A stretch of DNA of 64,000 nucleotides from Bacteroidetes bacterium 43-93 (GTDB lineage Bacteria; Bacteroidota; Bacteroidia; Chitinophagales; Chitinophagaceae), in assembly GCA_001897855.1 (NCBI GenBank), contig MKUO01000007.1, positions 124,001 through 188,000 of the forward strand. The letters are read 5' to 3'. A model generated the notes under the pieces. It had not been told where the DNA came from. It was given only the letters and a program-made list of their open reading frames with translations, and made no database searches. This document shows positions 16,777 through 24,788 of the stretch, in pieces. The translations under genes and the position numbers were made by a program. Each line of letters starts with the position of its first letter. Positions within the stretch are counted from its first letter, which is position 1.

Positions 16777-17911
16777 CGAAGTAATCAGCTTTATACGCAA
16801 CACCTTTAATACACCTGAAGAGTTCATCCCGTTGCACGCACCATATTTTGGTGGCAATGAGAAGAAATATCTTGCTGATACTATAGATTCCACGTTTGTA
16901 TCTTCTGTAGGCGCTTATGTGAACCGCTTTGAAGATATGATGGCCGAGATAACCGGCGCTAAGTATGCAATAGCTACTACTAATGGTACAACAGCATTGC
17001 ACCTTGCCCTGATCGTTGCAGGAGTGAAAAGAGATGAAGAAGTGATCACGCAGCCGCTTACGTTCGTAGCAACGGCCAATGCCATTAGCCATGCAGGCGG
17101 TATCCCGGTATTTGTAGATGTAGACCTCGATACGATGGGACTGTCTCCGGAGGCCCTGAAAGCTTTCCTGGCTGAAAATGCAGAAGTAAGAGATGGTGCA
17201 GCATATAATAAACAAACAGGTCGCCGTATATCGGCTTGCGTGCCTATGCATACGTTTGGTTTTCCCGCACGTATAGATGAGCTGACGGCGGTCTGCGCGC
17301 AATATCATATAGCTTTAGTAGAAGATGCCGCAGAATCACTGGGCAGTTATTACAAAGGAAAACATACAGGTACTTTTGGGCTATTAGGCACATTCAGCTT
17401 CAATGGTAATAAGACAGTTACCTGTGGTGGTGGTGGTGCTATAGTTACCAATGATGAAAAGCTGGCTTCGCTCGCCAAGCATTTATCAACAACAGCGAAG
17501 ATCCCGCACCCTTACGAATTTGTGCATGATGCTGTAGGATATAACTACCGCATGCCTAACCTGAATGCAGCACTTGCATGCGCACAGTTGGAACAATTAC
17601 CTGCAATACTTGCCAACAAGAAAGAGCTGGCAGATGTATACAGTAGCTATTTCAACAATACGGCAATAAAGCTGGTGAAACCGATAGAGAATGGCATTGC
17701 CAACAACTGGCTGCATACCATTGTATTGGAGAACCAGGAAAAACGGGATGCATTCCTGGAGCAGACTAACGGAAGTAAGGTAATGACGCGCCCTATATGG
17801 AGGTTGATGAACAAGTTGCCGATGTACGAACAGTGCATGACCGGCGACCTGAAGAATGCGAAATGGCTGGAGGAGAGAGTGGTAAACCTGCCGAGCAGTT
17901 TCAGGCCATAA
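16769..17911 (+). CDS. LegC-family PLP-dependent sugar aminotransferase
   Basis: The 380-residue protein is a DegT/DnrJ/EryC1/StrS aminotransferase. The start (PLHAPYFGGNEKKYL...STFVSSVGAYV) and the long glycine-rich loop after the catalytic lysine (GNKTVTCGGGG, Lys215) resemble the LegC/PglE-type enzymes that aminate UDP- or GDP-4-keto-6-deoxy sugars on the way to legionaminic acid or bacillosamine. EDAAESLGS provides the PLP aspartate. It overlaps the SDR gene by 8 bases and is followed by a CBS-nucleotidyltransferase, a trio seen in nonulosonic acid clusters. No NeuB- or NeuA-like gene is present, so the end product is uncertain. Confidence 0.85.
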   Translation: MYNEVISFIRNTFNTPEEFIPLHAPYFGGNEKKYLADTIDSTFVSSVGAYVNRFEDMMAEITGAKYAIATTNGTTALHLALIVAGVKRDEEVITQPLTFVATANAISHAGGIPVFVDVDLDTMGLSPEALKAFLAENAEVRDGAAYNKQTGRRISACVPMHTFGFPARIDELTAVCAQYHIALVEDAAESLGSYYKGKHTGTFGLLGTFSFNGNKTVTCGGGGAIVTNDEKLASLAKHLSTTAKIPHPYEFVHDAVGYNYRMPNLNAALACAQLEQLPAILANKKELADVYSSYFNNTAIKLVKPIENGIANNWLHTIVLENQEKRDAFLEQTNGSKVMTRPIWRLMNKLPMYEQCMTGDLKNAKWLEERVVNLPSSFRP

Positions 17912-17952
17912 AGGCATGATCCGATCGGGAAAACTATAATCTTACACAACGA

Positions 17953-17969
17953 AGCAGTAACTTACTGCT
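17953..17969 (+). promoter_or_regulatory. Perfect palindrome upstream of CBS-nucleotidyltransferase gene
   Basis: AGCAGTAA-C-TTACTGCT is a 17-base palindrome in the 79-base gap before the gene at 17991. It could be an operator or an mRNA hairpin (7-bp stem, 3-base loop); no T tract follows. Confidence 0.4.
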
Positions 17970-17990
17970 ATTCGTGCCAAGCAAAGAATA

Positions 17991-19043
17991 ATGACACAGA
18001 ACATTCAAAGACACGTTATCTATAATACCCAGTCAGTTCGTGATGCGCTGATAAAGCTGAATGACCTGAAAGTGGACCCTATTCTTATAGTCGCAGATGA
18101 AGAGCTGCGTTTGCTGGGTTCCCTCACCGATGGTGACCTTCGCCGTGGCTTCATCAAAGGGCTCGACTTCAACAACCCCATCATTGACTACATCCAGCCT
18201 GATCCGCTCTATATATACAACGACGAACTGCACCTCACTGATATCAACGATCTGCGTAAGCGCAACTTCCTGGTAATACCTATTGTTGACAGGGAACATA
18301 AGATCACCGATATCCTTAATCTGACGCGCCTGCAGTCGGTAGTGCCTGTTGATGTGGTGATTATGGCAGGTGGCAAAGGTCAGCGCCTGATGCCGTTGAC
18401 CAAGGACACGCCAAAGCCTATGCTGCTGGTAGGCGATAAGCCAATATTGGAGCATAATATCGACCGCCTCATAAAATACGGTGTCAAGAATATCTGCATC
18501 AGCGTTAACTACCTGGCGCAGAATATTATGGACTATTTTAAAGATGGCTCCTCAAAGGGTATATCTATTGAGTATGTACATGAAGACAAGCCATTGGGTA
18601 CCCTGGGCTCTGTAAAGCTCTGCAACCAAAATGCCCATGATTACATAATGGTCATGAACTCAGATCTGCTTACTAATATAGATTATGAAGGTTTTTTCCA
18701 GGCCTTTATACGCTCCGGTGCAGATATGGCAGTAGCAACTACCAGCTACCAAGTAGAAGTGCCTTATGGGGTTTTAGAAGTGGACACAGGCAACTTTGTG
18801 AATTCTTTGAAAGAAAAGCCCCGTTATACATATTATTCCAATGCCGGTATTTATATAGTTAAGCGGGAACTAATGGGCCTTGTACCGGATAAAGAATTTT
18901 ACAACGTCACCGACCTGATGGACATGCTTATTAAGAATGGCAAAAAGCTGGTTTCCTTTCCTATTCTCGGCTACTGGCTGGATATAGGAAAGCATGAAGA
19001 CTTCAAAAAAGCACAGGAAGACATTAAATATATTTCCTTTTAA
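17991..19043 (+). CDS. CBS-domain sugar-1-phosphate nucleotidyltransferase (PtmE-like)
   Basis: The 350-residue protein fuses two CBS motifs (about 1-118; GSLTDGDLRRG and a second near residue 85) to a nucleotidyltransferase of the glucose-1-phosphate thymidylyl/mannose-1-phosphate guanylyltransferase fold (from residue 122: MAGGKGQRL...KPML). This is the layout of Campylobacter PtmE, which makes GDP-glucosamine for legionaminic acid. The signature loop and the MNSDLL metal-binding aspartate are intact. CBS domains often sense adenosyl ligands, so activity may be regulated by nucleotide levels. Its substrate here is inferred only from neighbours. Confidence 0.85.
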   Translation: MTQNIQRHVIYNTQSVRDALIKLNDLKVDPILIVADEELRLLGSLTDGDLRRGFIKGLDFNNPIIDYIQPDPLYIYNDELHLTDINDLRKRNFLVIPIVDREHKITDILNLTRLQSVVPVDVVIMAGGKGQRLMPLTKDTPKPMLLVGDKPILEHNIDRLIKYGVKNICISVNYLAQNIMDYFKDGSSKGISIEYVHEDKPLGTLGSVKLCNQNAHDYIMVMNSDLLTNIDYEGFFQAFIRSGADMAVATTSYQVEVPYGVLEVDTGNFVNSLKEKPRYTYYSNAGIYIVKRELMGLVPDKEFYNVTDLMDMLIKNGKKLVSFPILGYWLDIGKHEDFKKAQEDIKYISF

Positions 19044-19083
19044 TTTATTGTAGTTTACCCTTAACGGTATTGCATAATTTGCC

Positions 19084-19110
19084 AGAATGAGTAATTTTAT
19101 TACTCATTCT
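19084..19110 (+). terminator. Perfect 12-bp hairpin before the regulatory pair (terminator or antiterminator target)
   Basis: AGAATGAGTAAT-TTT-ATTACTCATTCT is a perfect 12-bp stem with a 3-base loop, followed by TTGTCATTTT. It lies 41 bases after the preceding stop and 60 bases before the winged-helix gene. The stem is AT-rich and the T tract interrupted, so it might be a leaky terminator or the place where UpxY acts. Confidence 0.5.
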
Positions 19111-19169
19111 TTGTCATTTTATGTAACTGACAGAGGCGAAGCCATGCCCATGAATATAAAAGTAAAGAG

Positions 19170-19709
19170 ATGCTGGAGACATTGATTTCATCGAGAACAA
19201 GGATAAAGCTGTTACTCAGGTTTTTCTTAAATCCCGGTACTACCGCCTATTTGCGCGGATTGGCAGATGAATTTGAAGAGAGCACCAATTCGATAAGAGT
19301 AGAGCTGAATAGGTTTGAGGACGCTGGGATGCTGGTATCTGAGAACAAGGGAAACAAGAAGCTGTTTAAAGCGAACGATAAGCACCCCCTATTCGGCGAC
19401 CTCAGAAGCATTATGATGAAGTATGTGGGAATAGACCGCATTATAGAAGTTATCATAGACCGGATGGGGCGTGTAGAGAAGATGTATCTGACGGGTGACT
19501 ATGCAAGAGGCCGCGATACCGGTATTATAGACCTTGTATTCGTGGGTGATATTGATAAGGAATACCTGGTAAAGATGGTATCTAAAGCTGAAAAACTAAT
19601 AGACAGGAAAGTGCGTTTTGTTACCTACGATTCACCGGAATGGGTAGCGCTGGAACATAAAAACGGAACAGAAGCTGAGAAGTATTTGTTGTTGTGGGAA
19701 AATAAATAA
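19170..19709 (+). CDS. Winged-helix regulator with degenerate nucleotidyltransferase-like domain
   Basis: The 179-residue protein has an N-terminal winged helix (about 1-70; ISSRTRIKLLLRFF and a recognition helix in STNSIRVELNRFEDAGM) and a C-terminal MNT-like fold (about 95-170). The latter has GDYARGRDTGIIDLVFVGD (residues 109-127) at the position of the GSxARG...DxD motif of nucleotidyltransferases; the usual DxD is reduced to a single Asp121, so catalysis is doubtful. Such genes commonly sit beside UpxY in Bacteroidota surface-polysaccharide loci. It is separated from upxY by 5 bases. Role as regulator is inferred. Confidence 0.8.
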   Translation: MLETLISSRTRIKLLLRFFLNPGTTAYLRGLADEFEESTNSIRVELNRFEDAGMLVSENKGNKKLFKANDKHPLFGDLRSIMMKYVGIDRIIEVIIDRMGRVEKMYLTGDYARGRDTGIIDLVFVGDIDKEYLVKMVSKAEKLIDRKVRFVTYDSPEWVALEHKNGTEAEKYLLLWENK

Positions 19710-19714
19710 TAAGC

Positions 19715-20206
19715 ATGCCCTGGTACGTATTACATACAAAACCCCGAAACGAAAAGAAGCTGACCTCATTATTAGAGGCTAAGGGCATTCGGGTATATTG
19801 TCCGCTAAAAGAGGAGATCAGGCAATGGAGCGACCGAAAGAAGAAGGTGGCGGAGCCTGTATTTAAGTCATACATCTTTGTATATCTCGACGATTACAAA
19901 GAAGAAAATGTGAAAGTACTGATGACAAACGGCGCAGTACGATTTCTCTGGTGGGTAGGCAAGCCGGGTGTTGTAAGGGAAGAGGAGATACAGGCTATAA
20001 AAGACTTCCTGGAGAATTACAAGAATGCGGAAATAACAGTTGATTTTAGGCCCGGTGAATTTGTGGAGGTGATGGAAGGGCCACTCAAAGAGAATAAAGG
20101 GGAATTGATACAAGTGAAAGGGAACATTGCCACTATTCATATAAAGACGCTTGGTTTTAGTATGAAGGCAATGATACCTGTACAATCCATTTCTAAATCT
20201 GATTGA
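19715..20206 (+). CDS. upxY: UpxY-family transcription antiterminator (NusG paralog)
   Basis: The 163-residue protein has a NusG N-terminal domain (about 1-105: WYVLHTKPRNEKKL, then SYIFVYL and the VRFLWWVGKPGVV loop) and a C-terminal KOW domain (about 112-160: PGEFVEVMEGPLKENKGEL). In Bacteroides, UpxY proteins bind RNA polymerase and prevent early termination within the leader of their own capsule operon. Here it sits inside the locus, 6 bases before asnB, and its likely targets are the leader region at 19044-19169 and the long downstream operon. Length and motifs fit the family well. Confidence 0.92.
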   Translation: MPWYVLHTKPRNEKKLTSLLEAKGIRVYCPLKEEIRQWSDRKKKVAEPVFKSYIFVYLDDYKEENVKVLMTNGAVRFLWWVGKPGVVREEEIQAIKDFLENYKNAEITVDFRPGEFVEVMEGPLKENKGELIQVKGNIATIHIKTLGFSMKAMIPVQSISKSD

Positions 20207-20212
20207 TAGCAG

Positions 20213-22105
20213 GTGTGTGGCATAGCCGGTATATATAATCTGAACAGAAAGCCTGTAAGCAAAGACTTGCTGCAAAGCATGGCTGATGTGATGGCACATC
20301 GTGGCCCCGATGGTGAAGGCTTTTTTACAGATGGCGCTTTGGGCCTGGCACACAGGCGGCTGGCTATTTTAGATACATCGTCCTTAGGGGCGCAACCAAT
20401 GACATCGGCAGATGGAAACTGGGTGATCGTATTCAATGGTTGCATCTATAATTTCAGAGAGCTCAGAGATGAGTTGCGTGCAGGTGGCAAAAGCTTTGTA
20501 TCTAATTCTGATACAGAGGTAATTGCAGAAGGTTTATCAGCACACGGTGCAGATTATTTCCAGCGTCTTAACGGCATGTTTGCCATTGCAGCATGGAATA
20601 AGCAGGAACACGTATTATACCTCAGCAGGGATAGGTTTGGCATCAAGCCTTTATATTATTGGTTCAACGGTAGCACGCTGGTTTTTGCATCAGAGATAAA
20701 AGCTATCATCCGCCATCCTGAATATAAGATGGGAGTTGATCATAGTGCTTTGAATCAGTACTTTTCTTTTCAGAACGTATTCACATATAACACGCTGTTT
20801 CAAGGTGTATCGATGTTGCCGCCTGCGAATACTATTGCTATAAATGCGAATACAAAAACGATAGAGCACAATCCATGGTGGGACTATGATTTTACGAAGG
20901 CAGATAATACGTTGAGCCTGGAAGATTCCGTACAACTGACGAGAGAAGCTTTTGAAAAAGCCGTTGAAAGACAAATGGTGGCCGATGTGCCCGTAGGTAG
21001 TTATCTATCCGGCGGTGTAGACTCCGGTTCTATTACGGCTGTTGCATCGAAACACCTAAATAGAATAACCACATTCACGGCAGGATTTGATATGTCATCA
21101 GTTACCGGTGTGGAGGCAAACTATGATGAGCGGAGAGATGCCGAGATGATGGCCAACTATTTCAAGACCGAGCACTATGAACAGGTGATCAATGCCGGGG
21201 ACTTAAGTTGGTCTATGCCGCGCCTGGTTTGGCACCTGGAAGATCTGCGGGTGGGTATGAGTTATCCTAACTATTATATCAGCAGACTAGCATCGCGCTT
21301 TGTAAAAGTGTGCCTACAGGGTGTAGGTGGGGATGAGTTGTTTGGTGGCTATCCTTGGCGATACTATAGGGTGTATAAATCATTAGATCAAAAGACATTC
21401 TTTGATAATTATTATGGCTTTTGGCAACGTTTGGTGGCTGATGATAGCAAACACGACCTGTTTCGGCCAAATGTCTATAAGCAAATGGATATCGCGGAGC
21501 CACGCAGGGTTTTCGAGCGTGTATTCACATTCAACGAGCAACTGCGATATGATACGCCGGAGCATCATATAGAGAATAGCCTGTACTTCGAGATCAAGAC
21601 ATTTTTGCCGGGATTGCTATTAGTAGGTGATAAGCTATCTATGGCAAACGGATTGGAAGAGCGCTTCCCTTTCCTTGATAATGATCTTGTGGATGTGGCA
21701 ATGAAGATACCGGTAAGACATAAACTTGGCAACCTGGAGCTGATGAAGAAAGTGGATGAGAATGAATTATCGCTCAAGCAAAAAGTATACAGGGATTACG
21801 ACGATGGTAAGAACGTGTTGCGCAGGTCTATGAAAAGCTTTTTACCGGAGGATATCATCAACAGGAAGAAGCAGGGTTTTTCTGCCCCGGATGAGAGCTG
21901 GTATCGCGGCGAGAATGCTGATTATATCAGGCAACTGCTGTTAAGCAATAAAACGGTATCATCTGAGTTCATCAACCCGGATTATATCGCCCATATATTT
22001 AAAGAACATACAGAAAAGCGCATTAATCATAGACTCTTGCTCTGGTCGTTCATTAGCTTTGAATGGTGGTGCCGCATTTTCCTGGATAACGAAAAGGTAT
22101 ATTAA
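20213..22105 (+). CDS. asnB: Asparagine synthase (glutamine-hydrolysing), surface-glycan associated
   Basis: The 630-residue protein starts at GTG followed by Cys-Gly-Ile, the catalytic Cys of the Ntn glutaminase domain (HRGPDG and AHRRLAILD follow). The ATP-binding synthase domain has SGGVDS near residues 266-271 and GVGGDELFGGYPWR near 370. In free metabolism AsnB converts aspartate to asparagine, but in O-antigen and capsule loci homologs such as WbpS amidate a uronic acid of the glycan, and that fits the presence here of a UDP-HexNAc dehydrogenase and acid-processing genes. Gap to upxY is 6 bases and to the next gene 4. Confidence 0.88.
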   Translation: MCGIAGIYNLNRKPVSKDLLQSMADVMAHRGPDGEGFFTDGALGLAHRRLAILDTSSLGAQPMTSADGNWVIVFNGCIYNFRELRDELRAGGKSFVSNSDTEVIAEGLSAHGADYFQRLNGMFAIAAWNKQEHVLYLSRDRFGIKPLYYWFNGSTLVFASEIKAIIRHPEYKMGVDHSALNQYFSFQNVFTYNTLFQGVSMLPPANTIAINANTKTIEHNPWWDYDFTKADNTLSLEDSVQLTREAFEKAVERQMVADVPVGSYLSGGVDSGSITAVASKHLNRITTFTAGFDMSSVTGVEANYDERRDAEMMANYFKTEHYEQVINAGDLSWSMPRLVWHLEDLRVGMSYPNYYISRLASRFVKVCLQGVGGDELFGGYPWRYYRVYKSLDQKTFFDNYYGFWQRLVADDSKHDLFRPNVYKQMDIAEPRRVFERVFTFNEQLRYDTPEHHIENSLYFEIKTFLPGLLLVGDKLSMANGLEERFPFLDNDLVDVAMKIPVRHKLGNLELMKKVDENELSLKQKVYRDYDDGKNVLRRSMKSFLPEDIINRKKQGFSAPDESWYRGENADYIRQLLLSNKTVSSEFINPDYIAHIFKEHTEKRINHRLLLWSFISFEWWCRIFLDNEKVY

Positions 22106-22109
22106 GAGA

Positions 22110-23282
22110 ATGAGTAAACAGATATGCAGCAGGTGCATCAATGACAATACCGTACCAAACATCGTATTTGACGAAAACGGTGTTTGTAACTATTGTAAGA
22201 TGATGGACCAGCTGCAGGAGGAATATAAGACGGGAACGGAAGAGGGAAAGCAGATGTTCCTTCAGATAGTAGAGGAAATAAAAAGGGCCGGGAAAGGCAA
22301 ACAATATGATTGTGTAATTGGGGTAAGTGGCGGTACAGACTCCTCGTACATGGTACACATGGCTGTGAAAGAATGGGGCTTACGTCCATTAGCTGTGCAT
22401 TATGATAATACGTGGAATACCGGCATTGCTACAGAAAACATCCGGAAGATACTAGGCGCACTGAAGGTAGACCTGTATACGCATGTTGTGGATAATAAAG
22501 AGTCGGACGATGTATTCAAGTCATTTCTGAAAGCAGGTGTGCCTGAACTCGACAGCCCAACAGATTTAGCGCTTACGGAAGTATTATATGAAGCTGCCAA
22601 TAAGTATGGGGTTAAATATATACTGGAAGGACACTCTTATAAAACGGAAGGTATATCTCCCTTAGGCATTATGTACATGGATGGTAAATACATATCTGAT
22701 GTGCATAAACGTTTCGGTAGCGTAAAAATGAAAACATTCCCTAACATGCCCCTCGGTGCCTTTCTTAAATGGACTATCCTGAAAAAAATAAAGAAAATAA
22801 GGCCATTGTGGTATGTAGGCTATTCAAAAGAGCAGGCAAGACAGTTGCTGGAACAGGAATATGGCTGGAAGTATTATGGTGGCCATCACCTGGAAAACAG
22901 GATGTCGGCCTTTCATCATAGTGTATACCATCCGCAACGTTTTAAGATAGATCAGCGCTACAATGCGCTTTCTGCGGCAGTGCGTTCCGGCTTTATGGAT
23001 AGGGAAGAAGCATTGAAGATATATGCCGAGCCGCCGTATGTGGAACCAGAACTGGTATCTTATTTTAAAAAGAGAATGGCATTGACGGACGCAGAATACG
23101 AAGCATACCTGCACGCCCCGAAAAAATTCTTCTGGGACTATAAAACATATAAAAGGACTTTTGAGCGGATGCGTCCTTTGTTCTATTTGTTATACAAGTC
23201 ACATTTGGTTCCTAAGAGCTTCTACATGAAATTTTGTTTTCCGCTGGATATTGAAAAAATGAAAAAGCAACAAGCTTTATGA
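22110..23282 (+). CDS. wbpG: N-acetyl-sugar amidotransferase (WbpG/PseA type)
   Basis: The chosen ATG at 22110 lies 4 bases after the asnB stop and gives SKQICSRCINDNTVPNIVF. The 390-residue protein carries a zinc-binding CSRC...CNYC pair (about 6-9 and 27-30) and a PP-loop SGGTDS at residues 73-78, typical of ATP-dependent amide or amidine formation. WbpG works with HisH2/HisF2 as ammonia source to make the acetamidino group of ManNAc3NAmA in Pseudomonas O5. The next gene, hisH, overlaps by 4 bases, so the trio is conserved and coupled. Substrate is inferred from the full Wbp set. Confidence 0.9.
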   Translation: MSKQICSRCINDNTVPNIVFDENGVCNYCKMMDQLQEEYKTGTEEGKQMFLQIVEEIKRAGKGKQYDCVIGVSGGTDSSYMVHMAVKEWGLRPLAVHYDNTWNTGIATENIRKILGALKVDLYTHVVDNKESDDVFKSFLKAGVPELDSPTDLALTEVLYEAANKYGVKYILEGHSYKTEGISPLGIMYMDGKYISDVHKRFGSVKMKTFPNMPLGAFLKWTILKKIKKIRPLWYVGYSKEQARQLLEQEYGWKYYGGHHLENRMSAFHHSVYHPQRFKIDQRYNALSAAVRSGFMDREEALKIYAEPPYVEPELVSYFKKRMALTDAEYEAYLHAPKKFFWDYKTYKRTFERMRPLFYLLYKSHLVPKSFYMKFCFPLDIEKMKKQQAL

Positions 23283-23893
23283 TAACGATCGTTGATTATG
23301 GAATGGGGAACCTTGCATCGGTGCAAAACATGTTCAAGCGTATTGGCGCGGCCTGCGAGATTACCGGTGAACTGGATAAGATAAGTAAAGCACAAAAAAT
23401 ATTGCTGCCCGGCGTCGGTGCTTTTGATGCGGCTATATCGCGTATAGATAGCATTGGCCTGCGTAGTTTGTTATCCCAAAAAGCACTGCAAGAGAAAGTA
23501 CCTGTATTAGGTATATGCCTGGGCCTGCAACTGCTAACATATTCCAGCGAAGAAGGGCAATTGCCCGGCCTTGGCTGGATACCTGCAAAAGTGCTGAAGT
23601 TTAGATTTGAAACGGGCAGTAAACTGAAGGTACCGCACATGGGCTGGAACGAGATACACATCGTGCATCCCAATAAACTGGTAGAAAACCTCCCCGAGGA
23701 ACCACGTTTTTATTTTGTGCACTCTTACTATGCAAAAGCTGAGGATGATAAATACGTAATAGCGCGTACTAATTACGGACATGATTTTGATTCCATCATC
23801 ACCAATGGTGATAATATATTCGGGGCACAATTTCACCCAGAGAAGAGCCATAAGTTTGGAATGAAGATATTGGAAAACTTCGCTTCGCTGTGA
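23279..23893 (+). CDS. hisH: Glutaminase subunit HisH-like
   Basis: The 204-residue class I glutaminase releases ammonia from glutamine for its partner. The catalytic triad is visible: Cys80 in GICLGLQ, His186 and Glu188 in GAQFHPEKSH, with the oxyanion strand PGVGAF at 44-49. In a histidine operon it would feed HisF; here it lies between wbpG and a variant hisF without other his genes, so it most likely serves amidation of a sugar in the WbpG-HisH2-HisF2 system. The stop overlaps the following gene (TGATG). Confidence 0.92.
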   Translation: MITIVDYGMGNLASVQNMFKRIGAACEITGELDKISKAQKILLPGVGAFDAAISRIDSIGLRSLLSQKALQEKVPVLGICLGLQLLTYSSEEGQLPGLGWIPAKVLKFRFETGSKLKVPHMGWNEIHIVHPNKLVENLPEEPRFYFVHSYYAKAEDDKYVIARTNYGHDFDSIITNGDNIFGAQFHPEKSHKFGMKILENFASL

Positions 23894-24660
23894 TGATACC
23901 TGCCCGTGTCATACCCTGTTTATCATTAGTAGGCGATAGTCTTGTAAAGACAGTTAAGTTTGATAATTATTCGTACATCGGTGACCCGATCAATACGGTA
24001 AGAATATTCAACGAGCTGGAAGTAGATGAACTTTGTTTTCTCGATATCAGGGCTAGTGTTAATAATACTCCTCCGAATCTTGATCTTTTAAAGCAGATAG
24101 CAGATGAATGTTTCATGCCATTGTCTTATGGTGGTGGTATCAAAGATTTTGAAACAGCGCAGGCTATCTTTTCTGCAGGTTTTGAGAAAGTTGTGATCAA
24201 TACTGCGGCATATCGCAATCCGAGATTGATACCTCAGCTTGCGGCAACCTTTGGTTCGCAAGCGATAATAGGATCAATTGATGTGAAGAAGAACATCTGG
24301 GGGAAATACGTTGTGTATATCAATGATGGTACGGAGAAAATAGCCAAAGATGCAGTGGAATGGGCAAAGGAAATGCAGTTGATGGGCGCGGGAGAGTTGA
24401 TGATAACATCTATAGATAAAGACGGTACCTGGACGGGATATGACCTGGATATAACATCAAAACTGGCAAATGCGTTGGATATACCGGTTATAGCAAATGG
24501 CGGAGCAGGTAATGTGGCGCATATCGGGGAAGCTGTAAATAAAGGACAGGCATCTGCCGTATCAGTGGGCAGTATGGTGGTTTACCAAAAAAAAGGCATG
24601 GGTGTATTGGTTAATTTCCCTGACCGTAAAACGCTGGAAAGGGAACTGGCACGCAAATAA
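23893..24660 (+). CDS. hisF: HisF-like ammonia-channel subunit of the surface-glycan type
   Basis: The 255-residue TIM-barrel protein resembles the cyclase subunit of imidazole glycerol phosphate synthase, and starts best at the ATG 23893 (a GTG one codon upstream is also possible). It carries the VKTVKF and DPINTVRIFNE stretches typical of the WbpG-linked HisF2 group. With this start, residue 11, the catalytic Asp of true HisF (CLD), is Ser (CLS), while Asp130 (SIDVK) remains. This suggests it passes ammonia rather than making imidazole glycerol phosphate. Phosphate-binding loops such as NGGAGN are intact. Confidence 0.88.
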   Translation: MIPARVIPCLSLVGDSLVKTVKFDNYSYIGDPINTVRIFNELEVDELCFLDIRASVNNTPPNLDLLKQIADECFMPLSYGGGIKDFETAQAIFSAGFEKVVINTAAYRNPRLIPQLAATFGSQAIIGSIDVKKNIWGKYVVYINDGTEKIAKDAVEWAKEMQLMGAGELMITSIDKDGTWTGYDLDITSKLANALDIPVIANGGAGNVAHIGEAVNKGQASAVSVGSMVVYQKKGMGVLVNFPDRKTLERELARK

Positions 24661-24788
24661 GATAGTTGTGAAGCAAAAAACTTACATTTCATTAGCTAAA
24701 AAATAACAAGCAGGAAGCCCTGTAAATGCAGTATTTCTGCGGGGGTAGTACTATATTTAAGACCTGAAACGGGAACATATAAGACCGG

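Noticed and set aside
15850-16893. Long open frame on the minus strand opposite the sugar epimerase gene (347 codons)
   Set aside because: It lies entirely opposite two well-supported genes, has no family motif and is rich in hydrophobic and Cys/Tyr residues, as expected for an antisense shadow.
22059-22109. Upstream extension of wbpG
   Set aside because: It would lie within asnB; the ATG at 22110 gives the family start directly after the asnB stop.
23279-24660. hisH-hisF as part of histidine biosynthesis
   Set aside because: No other his genes nearby, adjacency to wbpG, glycan-type motifs in HisF and loss of Asp11 argue for sugar amidation.
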